DNA of 64,000 nt from Pelmatolapia mariae. Lineage: Eukaryota; Chordata; Actinopteri; Cichliformes; Cichlidae. Under the pieces are notes generated by a model that was given only the letters and a program-made list of their open reading frames with translations, was not told where the DNA came from and did no database searches. Both the position numbers and the translations under genes were made by a program. The stretch spans positions 16,763,630 to 16,827,629 of the forward strand of contig NC_086232.1 of NCBI RefSeq assembly GCF_036321145.2, read 5' to 3'. This document shows positions 50,284 through 63,775 of this stretch, in pieces (position 1 is the stretch's first letter; each line of letters opens with the position of its first letter).

Positions 50284-50584
50284 ATCGAGAGGTCCATGAA
50301 ATGCTGCCAATGCATGTTCAACACTTCAAACTGACTTAAGAGCTTTTATCTGCTTAATTTGTCGTGGAGCAATCCACCTGCCACGAAACTGCTTCTCAAT
50401 CAATTGTCCAATTTGATCCACTGATAACGGGGACTATGTAGCAATATGACTATAATTCCTAAACAGCTCATGCAGTTTTTTTGTTAAACCCCTTAAATTA
50501 CAGTTACAAGTTAAAATCTACAGACATACAGAAGTAAGATTACAAACATTACGCCACTGTCCAAATACTCATGAACCTGCAGTC
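49690..50584 (-). mobile_element. Tc1/mariner-like transposon remnant
   Basis: The minus-strand 5' end reads GGTTCATGAGTATTTGGACA (in reverse complement near 50559-50579), which resembles the inverted-repeat start of common fish Tc1 elements. The interior encodes recognisable transposase pieces in order (next entry). The opposite inverted repeat at the low-coordinate end is not visible, so the element is truncated or diverged there. At about 0.9 kb it is well short of the usual 1.6 kb. Confidence 0.72.
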
Positions 50585-53409
50585 AACTGTATAATATTCT
50601 ACTTTAAGCACAAATACACAAACTAACTGAACAGGCAGTTCTCCCATGAGTCAGTGAGTCTACATGCTTAGCCTCTGAGGATAACTGATGAAGTGCTGTT
50701 GTATTTGTGGATTTAACTGTTTTATATGACTCTCTGTAATGTTCCCTGTATCAAAATGCCGTTACAGTCGGTTCCCTGCAGAGAAAGGCCACTTCGTATT
50801 TCTGTCAAGGTTAAAAAACACTTTTCTTTTCCTCCTTCTTCTCCTTCCTTTCTTACCAGCTGGAAATAACAAGGAGAATATTCCATCACTTGTCTCATTT
50901 TCTTGGTATGCTCCGCAATCTTCACAGACAGGAAAATGCCAATAGGAGAATATTGAACCAGATAACGCACTATGACAGTGTTGCTTTAGTGAGGTGTCAG
51001 TGACATTACAGAGGATTGCTCCTGAAAGTGGAAAATCCAATCAGGCTGTGACTCTCCACGGAGCTAAAGGCCCACAGACTACAGAATGATTCTTTCAAAT
51101 TCTTTGATCAGTCCGAGTTATCTCCCAACTCCTCTGGGACTGAAGACAAACTGAGGAGATCCGAACCGAAAAGAGGGAGACAAGAAGTCGTCTTTATACT
51201 TGGATAATGGGGTGCACACATAATGTAGTGCGGTCCAGAATCATTGCAGTTATATATGTTGTATTAAACTGTCAGAATTAATAAATGGATTTTATTTCAC
51301 CCACACGGTCATTAGTACACAATGCAATAACGTCTACGTGCTCAGCCTAAAGGAATAATAATCTTAAAATAATGTGTGCAGCATGTGAATCTTAATCTCT
51401 TTGAAAAAAGCATGGAAAATCATCAGAAGGAAGTAAAATATTGATAAAGAATAATATGACTATTTTATCATAAGCAGTAAAGAAATCATGAAAATTGCTC
51501 CAGCTTTTCAAAGTCAGTGAAATTAAAGTGAATATTCCCTTCTTTCATTTCATCACATTTCATCACAGCCTGACAATATAAAGTAAACCGGGCACCAGTG
51601 ACTAACGAGCCCGTGGACATGGCTGATACTGGAGAATCAAAAATGCATTAGATAGGACAGAAATATTTTACGCAACTGCGGGGATGACCAGGAACAATAT
51701 TACCATCATCATTTTGTTCCAGCCTGAAAACTGCCCCTGGCTAGAGAGACATACAGTCCAACCTTCAACCTCTTAACATCCCCGGCATATTTATGTCTTC
51801 AGTTTTTTCTAAAGACTACAGACATAGCTGGGTCTCATTCACCAAGGCATGTCACATGATGTGCACTTTTGCGCATAAAGTATATTTATACATTTATTCA
51901 TTTCGCAGATGCTGATGTTGTGACCCATAAGTCAAATGGAAGGGAACGCTTCTGTGATGACATCTGGGCACGATGCTTGGCCATATGGTATTATGTTTCT
52001 TTGGGTTCCTTATACAAAAACAGCACATTTAAATGCTACACGTAGTTGGTGTCTCTGGGACTATTTAATAAAATGCATTAATAAAGGACTGGTAATCGCA
52101 CTCATTTCCAACTCCACATACCCAGATGTTTTTCATTGCTAAACGTACTCAAATGACATCGCTTAAATCATTCTCAGATTTTGCCTGGTGGTTCCCTCCG
52201 GAGCCACAATAAATTTGATATGTTTATTTATTTATTTTCACGTTTGCACTGTGAAGTGCAAACTCAGCAGATTACCTATGGTGGGAGGGTAATTAATTTT
52301 TATTTGATAGGAGCAGACGCAGTATGAATTGATAACTGCACATCAAATGCAGTTCTGAAGGAAATAAATGACGTAGCATTAATTCAAATTTTTCGTGTTT
52401 TTCCACCTTAAAGGGCCTTTAAGATAAAACAGTTCAGGTTCACATTTCTCAGTCATGACAGTTGGACAACCTGCATAAACTTTAGTTCGATTACATACTT
52501 TTATAACCTTTCTAACTGATGGTCGTACATTTCTGCAAAGCAGATATGTCAGCTGAAAGCTGAAATTATGACACATATCTAATGTCAGTTAAAAACCCCA
52601 CTTTATACCTAAATATTTGACCTCAGAAAGTTGATTAATTGGCTCACTCTTGATCAAATGATGTGGGACACATTTAGAAGGAAAATATAGATACGTGTTT
52701 TTAACTGACAACCACTGTCATTGCTAATCAAAGTTGGTTTAACATCTGGTGAATACTGAATAATAAAAACTCCACTTGTTTCTTCAGAAATATTTTAATG
52801 TAAAGTTAAACTGTCAAGAGCAACATTCAGTATGGAAAAGAAGAATATCATAGCGTTAACTTAAAATGTAATAACGACTTGTGCTGGATATACCTCAACT
52901 CTAACCCTATGATAGCTGGGTAGGTTCCCTGTGCTTTTGCGACCCTGAATAAGATAAGCTTCCTTGGATAAGTTTTTACTTTCAATATAAATAAAACCTT
53001 CCAAATAGAACAAGGAATTACATTTTTTTTGAAAAATCAAGACCATTAATACAACCTGGGGTTTGATTTAACAGGTTTTTTAAAGGACTGTAACCATATA
53101 CCACTGAAACTCTCAGTAGGTTAGTATTTATGCACAATAAAAGTTAAAATGTCCAGAAACCATTAATAGGTTTGGCTTCTAGCCACATATTTGTCTACTA
53201 GTCCCCATTGTGAGAAATAATAGCACCCTAAAAGGTGAGGTCATCAGCTGTTCTATCAGCAATAAACTGTAGTAGCCCACTCACCCTAAATAAGTAGCAC
53301 TAAATCTTGCTGTACTCCACACCAGTAATGTGCCTTTTACGTAAACTGCTGTGGATGCTGAGAACTGATTTTTTTCTTATCAGTGTTTATTAAGATTACA
53401 TCAGCTAAA

Positions 53410-53428
53410 GTATATATGTATGTATATG

Positions 53429-53461
<33 letters not shown>

Positions 53462-53468
53462 ATACATA
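53410..53468. repeat. (TA)n/(TATG)n microsatellite
   Basis: About 59 bp of TA units with TATG and TACA interruptions. Strongly self-complementary simple repeat. Confidence 0.92.
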
Positions 53469-55414
53469 AGTCATATAATTAGAAATGCCACTTTAGCCAT
53501 CTCAGTGGTAAGAATCTGAAATTACAACTTAGAGTATCCACTGATATGAGAAAAATAAATTATTTGCCTGCCACAATATAATTATATTGTCACCAGCAGC
53601 TGATATATTTCCCATACACTGGTCACATCTGTGAACAAAAGGCACACGCTTCATTTTAATTTTTTTTTTCTTCCTGTGGCTCATTTATTCTTAAAATGGT
53701 GCTTCCACCATAAATCCTTGTCAGGCTTTTATTTTCTATTGATCCCTTAAGTTGCTAAGTAGCATTTTGGTGCTGGGACCATTCTAAGAGTAGAACGAGA
53801 CAAATGAACTACATTGATTTTCCAAATAACAGGTATTTATGGAGGGTATAGAGCAAAACCTACAATATTGAATGGCTGCCTTGGTGGTCTCAAACTGACT
53901 GTCTTTCTTCACTTTGATAGAATGCAGATGTTCTAGATGTACACAGTGTGCTGTATGATTTGTATAACTGTACATATGATTAATGTCTCCTTCTGCACCA
54001 AGCTTCCAGCCTTACTTGTCCACCTTGTAGTTTGGCCGGGTTTGGCTTTATAGGAGCTTGTTTACTGAAAATAACTGCCTGTTGCTGCTGAAAAATGGAT
54101 TTGATGAGAACATTGTGACCTAACCATGCAGTAAAAGCAAAACAATGAGCTTGAAAAAGGCAAAACCTCCAGAAACCTGCACAGCTGAGTGTTATTTGTT
54201 TTTCCATCACTAACCCCTAATAATGAAATCCAGAGTTGATATAAAATATATTGGTTCATTGAACTTCAGATAATGACAAAAAAAAAAAAGAGATGAGAAT
54301 ATGTGCAGTTTGTTCAAGTGAGTTCCCTGGAGGCCACTGGACTTCAGTCTGCCAATCTATTTGCTATCGCAGCAGCTATGTTTAATGAACAAAAATGCTC
54401 TGTACTTTTCCTGTCGTTGCTTTCAGTTCATTAAGCTTCTACTGCAAACAAATGTAAATGCTGTTTAGCTGAGCCTACAGACCACCCAATCTGGCCCCTG
54501 GTGGATTTATGACAACTTCCTCCCCCCAAAACTTCTGAGCAGTTGTACCCTGAGGTGACAGGCGCGTCACCATTATTTACCCTCATGCCGCCACCCGCAG
54601 AATCAGCAACTGTCTCAAAGGTCAGCAGGCCGGGTCTGTCTGCGCCTCAGCCACCAGACACTCACTCTTTTCTCAGCCTGCCTGCACCACATGGACACTC
54701 TGGGGAAATCTGATACCCCCACAGCTGCAGCTACCAAATTCAACAAGTACATTCGTGGCAATGACAAACAAACGTAATTAATTATCAATTCATTCTAATG
54801 TGTACTTGGTGCTCTGATCCCTTGATCAGCTCTTTAAAGCTGTTCTATAGAGAATACAGCAGTATCAGCGCAGTGGGCTTGTTAGTTATCATTAATAGCA
54901 GAACCATTAGCAAGAATACTGAAGGAATATGTGCAGCTATAAAGATGAATTAAAGAAAATCATACTGTTTTAAAATTCAAAACACCACATTTTTCCTGCT
55001 TGATCCCTAATGCTATTAGTAATATTATTATATCATGTTATATTGTGCATTGCAGCCCCGCATCTAATCACCATCTGTCTGTGCTCTGAAACAGGAGCTA
55101 AAACTGAGTATTTTAGTGCCATATGGGCCTGCCTGAGAAGTTATATCTATTATAATTGGTAAAAATGAAATGAAAAACTATAATATTCTTGTGAAAAGCT
55201 ATTAGAAAAATTAGAAAAACTATCACACACTCAACAGTGCACTGGGTTTTGGCAATGCGGGACAGTGAGTGGAAAATTAGCTAAAAGGCTAAAGTATCTA
55301 GTTTACCATAGCCTTGGCCTGTTTGTGTCATTTTTCAAGATTGTTTTGATGTCTTACAAAAGCAACAAAAAGTTAAATTAATAAGAACTCCTTTATTAGA
55401 AATTAAGCAGTATT

Positions 55415-55437
55415 AATATATATATATGTATATATAA
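55415..55437. repeat. Short (TA)n microsatellite
   Basis: Alternating TA with one TG interruption. Simple repeat. Confidence 0.85.
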
Positions 55438-56604
55438 TAGCCCAGAGAGTAGTCAAGAAGCAACATTAGTTAACGTTAGCTACATTAGCTGTGCGTAGTG
55501 CTAATACTTAACATATAAAGATTTGTTGTTGTGGCCACATCTCAGTCAAGAAAATATCAACTTTTTACAGTTCCTTAGATGCCTCAGTTGACTTATTTTT
55601 ATTTGTTGCTCTTCCAGTTAATAAGAGAACATTTCACATTGCTGAGACATTTTAGAGTCAATGCTAGTAAAAGAGGCTCTAGCAAGGAAAGTAAAAGCGG
55701 ACTCTGAGGCAGCTGGCTGCATCTGGATTTAGTTGTGGCAGCTGCTCAGTCGTTCTTTGACGTGGGCATTATGCCAGTGTGTTACATAGTGACCTAGATA
55801 TGAAACGGAAAGCAAAGCATGGGCTACAAAAAAGGAGTTTTCACACAGTTCACCAGCAGTGACCTACCTTTGCTGTGGATGTTGGCCTTACAGACACAAA
55901 AAGACTACACAGTAGGTGTAAGAAAAGGGTAAAAAAACCAAATGCATGATAGAAAAATTTTAATTAAGGGAGATTAATAAGGATCTATGGAAAAAAAATC
56001 CATTCGGTGTGCTGTAAAGCTTGATTAAATTTGATTCCACACATCATGTGGTGATGTGGGATTTGATTTACTTTAGTTTGATTGACAGGTTTGAGTTTCT
56101 CTTCTGACAAAATGAAAATACTAAATTCTAATTTTTGTTCTTTTCTGTCAGAAATTAAAAAAACCCAAAACAAAAAAAAAAAGTAACTCTTTTTTTGCTA
56201 AGCAGCATGTAAACATTTATGTAGCATAAGGTTTTAATTTTATCCTTCATTGTCACCAAAATGTAAACTCATAGTGAAACTTGGTTTGTTAGATGAAAGG
56301 ATAGAATTAGTTTTAGCAACCCTAAAAACTAACCTAAACATACTCACAGTTTCTTACAAAATGTGTCAAGCCTCATATCCATTGTTTAGACAGTGTTAGT
56401 AATACATCTTGAAAGTGATGCTGACATCATGCTTAAAAGAAACATTAAAAGATTAAGGTTAAGAGTGTGAAAACGTCAGACTTTCCACATCTAGATAATG
56501 GTGTTTGCTTTCTGAGTAAGGCTACATTCTGCTTACATGTATCAGTCTACAAGCCTGGAGGGAGTGTGAAACCGTAAGACAGCTGTTCAGTGTATGTTCT
56601 GTAT

Positions 56605-56652
56605 TTGTGCATGTGTTTGCATGTGAGCATGTGTGTGCATGCATGCATGCTT
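56605..56652. repeat. Degenerate (GCATGTGT)n/(GCAT)n tract
   Basis: Repeated GCATGTG units passing into four clean GCAT units. Simple repeat capable of self-pairing. Confidence 0.75.
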
Positions 56653-58198
56653 AGTCAGACTGGTTGGGACTATGACACACACATGCTGGTAGCTATATTA
56701 GAGAAAATTAAGCATTGGCCATTGGTGCCTCCTGCATAAAAACCAGATTACACTATTGTATGAGAACGGCGGTGTTACACCCCACTGCACTTGATTACTG
56801 CTGTAATTGTGCCGGTCATGGTTACCTACATGTGTATGCGTGTACTATAATCTTACATCCCATAGATATATCAGCTGGACATTCATATATTTTACTGGAA
56901 TACACATCAGGACTTTCCTTTAGGCCATTATTTTACAACTTGACTTGATAGACCTGATCTTAAACCGCCGTGCAGAGACATTAAATTAGCCTTGGTGGTT
57001 TATGACTTAAGGGACATAATATGTATTGAGTGAACGGGGTTGATGGTGGTGCCAGGGGATGATGGGAAAAATGAGAGGGGTGGGACAGTGATTCTAAATC
57101 TGAGCAGCAGTAATCATATTTGATTGTCAAGTGCACCCCACAGCCAGAATATTGATAGCAACTTAATTCTTAATATCCCCAAGGAGTTGCTCTCTGGCTA
57201 AAGGCCATTATGGGACTGTGCAGTAGTAGTTTGTCATTGTGTTTTCAAAGGAAAACTGTATTAATTTCGATCATAATTTTGCAAGTTTCAAATGAGGTCA
57301 GTATATACAAGTTCAAAAAGGTTCCGAATGCCCTAAAATAAATAAATAAATGATCACAATATTAACTAGGCTAATGCTAAAATAAATATTCCATTGATAA
57401 AAAGAGCAATACTGAGGTGTTAAAAATGGCCAGTCAACTGTAGGTAACATATCTCTGAAATGTTTGTCTTATATTAATGCATTTCATTAGCAACAGCCAT
57501 TGAATGTGTAAATGTATTTAAGCATAACAAGCTAATGAGGATATATTTGCTTAACTCACATTCAAGCACCCCAGTTTTGCCTATAGGATCCTTCATTCAG
57601 GTTGAAAATGTACTGGAGCTGCTGTGTTTTAGTGGTTTTTTTTTTTGGTTTTTAATAGGTTTTCAATCTACTTTTAGAACATCATCAAGAACAAGCAGAG
57701 CAGCTAATGCCTACAACCACCAGATCCTGTTTACAGAAGCCAGATTAGAGACATTCAATCAGAATAAAAAGTGGACTTTTGATGGGCAAGGTGGACCTAT
57801 GAGACCCCAGTGAAAAAAGCTTGCAAATGGAGATTGGAGTCAGTGGCTCCATAAGACCTGGATGGGATAAACAAAGGATTCTATGATCTGTGAATCATAC
57901 ACGGCTACTGTAGTAGTGTCCAAGAACGAGCATAATGGGTCCCCTTTAAGCCAATAAGACCATGAGCACAGAATGTGAAACACTGCATATCTCTGTCAAG
58001 GCTACACAATGTTCTGAATCCATTACTGTGGTAAGACAGTCTTTTTAAATCCAAAAAGCCTTGGATGTGCATATGAAATTCAGATTTGCATACAAAATAT
58101 TGTTTCATGAGACACCTGTGCAATGACCAAAACTGCCATTTAAATAGCACACTCTCTTTTTAACCCAACCAGGTCAGTCGGTTTGCTTTGTGGGCACA

Positions 58199-58247
58199 GA
58201 GGTAAGAAGCGTGTTCTTTTACTTAAAAGAACACGCTTCTTACCTTT
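58199..58247. repeat. Perfect 20-bp hairpin
   Basis: The arm at 58201-58220 is an exact reverse complement of the arm at 58225-58244, with a loop of four bases (ACTT). The pairing extends by an A-T pair, a G-T wobble and another A-T pair on the outer side. No flanking target duplication or transposon terminus is recognised. Confidence 0.9.
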
Positions 58248-59150
58248 TAAAAACAGACCAAAAAGTGTACATGTAAGTAGTTTTCTAGCAAATCAGATGA
58301 AGCTTGTTGAAGACTATTTTCATTCATAGATGCTTACTTGCCAGTCAGCACCAGTTCTTTATGGTGCTTGTAGGTTGTTTGTGGAAAACTGAGCTTCAGC
58401 TTAATTTAGGAATATACCACCCAGTGAAACAGTGCGTGAGGACTCTGTTGCACAGGGGACTAAGACCTGCTGTATGAGGCTTTGGCCACACAGATACTTA
58501 CTGACTTAGTAAAATCTATTTATTTCTGGATTTTATTGGAATATGATCTTGCCATTAAATAGCCAGAGTTTGTTTACTAAAGTGTTTTTCTCTTTTAAAT
58601 CAAAAGGACTCTATTTCATCTTGGCTTTTTAAACTCAAAAGGAGGCAAGGTGAAATTTATTTTTAGTGCTTTCAACTCACAAGTTATAAATATCATATGA
58701 TCAAAAACATGTTCAACTTACAAAAAAAAAATGTAATGAATTATGATTGTGGCTGAGCCCCGGGGACCACAGAATCACAGCCGAAGGGCACAACATCAAA
58801 GGACAGTCCTAATGCATGTTGACTTTGACAGTCTGTTTATATTATTCATCTGCAGAACTAGCCAGCTGCCTTGCAACATTTGGAATTATTAGCTGTTGTT
58901 ATTAGTATAACAATATGTCACATATTTGTTGCTGCACATCTTGGAAACATTTAATTTATTAAAACAAAGAAAAAAATAAAACAGTTATGCAGACGGACAT
59001 TTTTTTCCCCTGAGTAGTAAATTTATTTAAACAACTACTTTTGCGAACAGTTTTCAAGACTATCCAATTTCCTTTTGTAAAAGAGCCAATTAGGATGAGA
59101 AGATTTGTGTATTGTTGCTTTTCAGCAACACACACAGTAGACTCTTTATG

Positions 59151-59175
59151 CACACACACACACTCACAGACACAC
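59151..59175. repeat. (CA)n microsatellite
   Basis: Interrupted CA units. Simple repeat. Confidence 0.85.
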
Positions 59176-59280
59176 TTAAGGCTTTTGCTGTTAAAACCAA
59201 TCCCATTCTGGAAAGATTCTGCATATTACAACATCAAGCTAAGATCAAATACAGTTGTTTACCTTTAATGTAGTAGTGAA

Positions 59281-59338
59281 CTACACACATTGCCCACACA
59301 TTTATACATATACACACACGCACACACTCTCACACAAA
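59281..59338. repeat. Interrupted CA-rich microsatellite
   Basis: CA units broken by TA, CG and CT steps across about 58 bp. Simple repeat. Confidence 0.8.
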
Positions 59339-60002
59339 AGAATCCCCGAGTAGTCCTGGCAGAGAGCAGCTGGCGTGGCTTGTTGGCATGTGTATGCTGC
59401 GAAGGAGGTTGAAAAACAATCAGAGGGCATTGCTGGTGACCTCTTTGAATCTCTACTTCCACTGAACCATTAAGCTCACTGCATCCATCTTGCACTAGTA
59501 AATGTGAAGAAATAGATAACAACACTGTGGTGTATAGTCATCGGTTGTTGTTTTTTTGCTTTTTGCCATTGCAAATATTATTTTAAAAAATAAGAAAAAA
59601 AACCCAGAAAATCCAAAATGCTTCAGCGGGCAGTATTATACAAAAGTGCGCCAGTATATCTGTTAAAAATAATGTGCGTGGCCGTTTTCTCCAAGCTTTT
59701 ACGCTGTTCTATTATAACAAAACCCTCTTCCGTTTATGTCGTGCGTGTTTGTGTTGAAAACGCAAAGCTTTGCTCTGTGTGTTGAGACGCACATCCTCAG
59801 AGACTCTTCTTCTTCATCCTGCCTGTAAGCTTGGTTAGCTGCATAATCACTTGTTTGCCTCTGAAGGGGGGAAAAAAGAGGTTTGTTAAGATACAGCGGT
59901 TCTCGAGAGGGCTAAACACACCCAGTACACACACCCGTGGCACTGCATCCCTGCTGCAAAAAGCCACAGTGATATTTGAGATTGGATTACTGCATCAATT
60001 TA

Positions 60003-60350
60003 TTCATTCACCTGTACAGGCACCTCTCACGAATCTGTCCATCATCTGTCTGCCAGTCCATTTATATTGGTCCATCCTTCCATTCACTAACTCATTCATC
60101 AGTTCACCTTCCATCCACCCATTCATCTATTTGTACAACTGTCCCTTCATTCCTCTGTCTATTCATCCATGCCTCCATTACTTGCCCATCAATCCATCCT
60201 TCTATTCATCTGTCTATCCAGCCAGCCAGCTACTCATATATATCCACCTGTATCTATCCTTCTGTCTGTCAACTCCAACATAACTATTTCTGGTCTCCAT
60301 CTGTTTAGCTGTGTGTTCTTTGTTTGTTCATCCATCCATCAATCCACGTT
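60003..60350. repeat. Degenerate (CATC/CATT)n tract
   Basis: About 350 bp rich in TTCATC, TCCATC and CCATT units on the plus strand, e.g. TTCATCCATCCATCAATCC near 60328. The open frames through it (59831-60283 and 59976-60308) are serine/histidine/isoleucine-rich consequences of the repeat and are not genes. Confidence 0.8.
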
Positions 60351-63300
60351 CCCTCTTATACCTAGTTAGGGTTACTGAGGGTAGGGACCATTCCTTGCGT
60401 ACTGGGTAAAAGGCAGCTTCATATTTTATCACTGGGCTAGAAAGGAGGATTATTTTTAGTGTAGCTTCCACACTCTGGCAATCTAATCTTAAAAATATAC
60501 CAAGGGTAAATGGATCAGACTTACCTTCGGCGCAAAAACCGCCTCACTTCAGACTTAAAGTGAGACTTTCAGGGGGAACATTTAGCTCTGAAGGTTTCCT
60601 GCTGTTTGGCTCTGATAGAAATATGTTGTGTGGAAGTTTCTACTGGCAGGTGTCTCTGGCCTTTATCACCACCACTATATTACTTACAGGAGCCAGAGTC
60701 ATATAGCCGCTATGTGGAAATGTCACTTATGCATCTCAGTCAGTTTAACAGAGACATTGACATTCCCCTGTATGATTCACTTAAGGTGGATTTTGGTCAG
60801 TAGAGTGTAATTGAGTGTAAAACCTGTGTGCTCCTCTCTGACGTATAACTATTGTCACATGCTTTTCAGTGATACTTACTATACATACAGTATATTTATA
60901 TTGCATTTGCAACTGCTCTACAGCAATGTCAACAACCCCATTGCTTTTTATCTCAAGTGAATTGAACAAATGAATATTCTTATATGCCTCCAGCTAAATG
61001 TCAAGCTGAAATAAACATTTTTAGTACCAAAGGAGATGAAGAGGAGTTTTATTTACTACTCCAAGTTCATGGAAAAATAATAAAGATGCCTTCACGGAGC
61101 TTTGAATCTTAACTAAAAATAAAATCTATTTGTGCTCCTCGCTGTCTTCTTAACCCTTCTCTTTTGATAATTTGCTCCGTTTTTCTTTTTTGTTTCTCTA
61201 TCCCTTTAACGCTTGGTTTCATGTTTAGTATTTTAATGCACTTTGGATTTAAATTTGCCTGTAATTCATAAATATGCTTGTCTCTCCTTGCCATGCCACG
61301 ACTGGCTGTATTTGAATGATTATGAATATGCTGAGAAAGGGATATTATTATGCATTATTCTCTTCACATTCTTTCCTTTGTAGGCTCGTGGAGGCGGCTG
61401 GTGCAGATTCCGACATGCAGAGGGTGAGAACATGTAAACAATGCTGACGCGCGTGATGAATGCGAGGAGTTCTCTCCTTTTTGAGCTTAGATCTTTTTGG
61501 ATCTCACCAAAAGTTTCCTTGTTCACGTCAAAGTAAATGAATGACAAACTATACTTTGAAGATTTTTTTCCCTTAATTTTGAGAATTACAGACAACACAT
61601 TAATGCTTAATCACGGGTTTGATCGCACCCATGCTCATTACATTGCATGATAAAAACCTATATTATATAGTAGTTAATTTATTCCTGGCGTTGTGCTGAA
61701 CGAACTGATAATTACACCTAATTTACACCTGCGCCACTGCATTTCTAAGCTGCTCCTGAATACTGAAAGTCTGAATTCATGTCTGGCTACACTGAGGCGC
61801 TGCAACTGAACCTGTATGGCTCTACTAAAATATGATCTATATGGTCACACACAGCCACCAGCGCTGTATATCCCAGTGTGCTGAACGAGGAGCAAATCTA
61901 TTTCCTTGCTGTTTCTTGCTTGTAGGGACCGATTTCCAGTTAACAACATCTCAACAGAATCCCAGAGCTGCATGCTACTCCACCTGCCAAGGGACTGTCA
62001 GCTGTACATGATAGTGTAGCTGTGGATAGGCTGGGAAATACACAAACACATGCTTTTCAAGCAGTATTGTGATTTTTTTTTAGCAAACAATACCACTGCA
62101 AGCAGAGAAAGCTATGATATGTTTCTATCACATGCAAATGTTTCATTTTCTTCCAAAATGACAAAACAAACAAACTAACAAAAAAACCCCACTATAAAAT
62201 AATAATTTTGCATTCCATTGATCACATCTATGTCACAAAAGGGAGCCCGCATGGCGCGCACTGACTTAATTTACTGTTGGAAATTGACTGCCAGCTCTAC
62301 ACTGTAGCCTGAAATTGCTGTGCTTGTGCTCGAAACAAAGCCTTGCTTCTCCTCTAGAATAATGAAGTCTCCATCTGCTAAGGAGTGTGCGCGTGCTCGG
62401 GTGTGTGTTGCGTGGCCTGCCCAGTTGCTGACTTATGTACGGGGAGGTAGGGGAGGGGGAATTGGACGGGTGGGGGCTGGGGGGTAGAGTAAACACATCT
62501 CCATGGTCAGAAAGGTGTCAATCCTTCTCTTTTCTTACCTCACCTTCACAGTTCATTTAGTCTTCCACAGAAATCAAATAACAGTACAAGTCACCCGTAA
62601 GAAAGGCTTTAGAGTTTCTTCTTTTCTCTGATAAGAATCGGGCCTCACCTTTTGGGCAGGGACAATTTGAAGTGGTGAGGCTATTACTTACTGAGGCAAC
62701 AGCCTTTTTTTTTTAAATCAGGAGTACAATGGATTTTTTTTTGTGTGTAGATGTTTGATGTCTTACTCAAAGAGATTCCACATTTCCCAGTATCAGTAGC
62801 TTAATTAATGCTCTGACATCACAAGTATGGATTATTCATTTGCATGTTAACTATGCATGACTATGGTGTTACCCAGTAACATAATAGGAAGCGCATTTAT
62901 GATCAGTGATGTCACACTGCTACACTATGCTTCGCTTGATTAATGACTTTGGGTGTTTTGTTTGTACAGCAGTGACCACAGCTGCTTTCACACTACGGGA
63001 AGGGTTAAAGGTTTACTCAGCACTTTTATGCTAAAAAAGCAAAGGAAGGCCCATTTCTACTACTGTACTGTACACAGCACTGATAGTATAGCAGGAGCAG
63101 CAGTAGTTGGTTTTATCAACATAAGGATATTATTGGTCTCTTTATTTGTATTACCACCAGTGTTGGCAGACAGGAATATAAATTCATATGGTAACAAGGC
63201 TTATTAAAATTAATATATATGCAAGTTTTTAAACATGTATTTTCATTATTTTAAGTTCTGGAGTAAAGTACTAACAGTGCTGGATAAGTTTCCTGGAGCA

Positions 63301-63694
63301 CAGTTGGCAAGCACATTGATTTGTTTTTGTGGTTTGGAGTGTAATTATTAATTCAGTTTTTGGCCTGATCTATAACCACCTTATAATCCCAGGTCATAAG
63401 GATTAATTGAAAGATTATATTGCAGACAAATATTTAGGATATTAAACAATATCAATGTTTTTCTTGTTAATCCTTCTTTTGTCCTTACAGAGTTTTCACA
63501 ATATGTTCAACATTAAAACTTTTGTAAGCCGTAGGTTGAAAAGCAAGACACGCATTCATCATTCACAGAAGGTAGTTAATTAAAAATTACAAGTTAAAGG
63601 CTCTCTGTGCCATTTTCTTGTAAAGAAGTTATAGTTATTTTCTGTTTTATTCACTGTGTTAATCCTTGAGCTTAGCATTTTTTTTTAATTTATG

Positions 63695-63775
<81 letters not shown>
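63695..63775. repeat. (TCTA)n microsatellite, about 20 units
   Basis: An uninterrupted 81-bp run of the TCTA/GATA tetranucleotide. It directly abuts the LINE fragment at the right edge. Its purity and length suggest it is polymorphic. Confidence 0.97.

Noticed and set aside
59831..60308. Plus-strand frames of 150 and 110 codons
   Set aside because: They translate a degenerate CATC/CATT tetranucleotide repeat.
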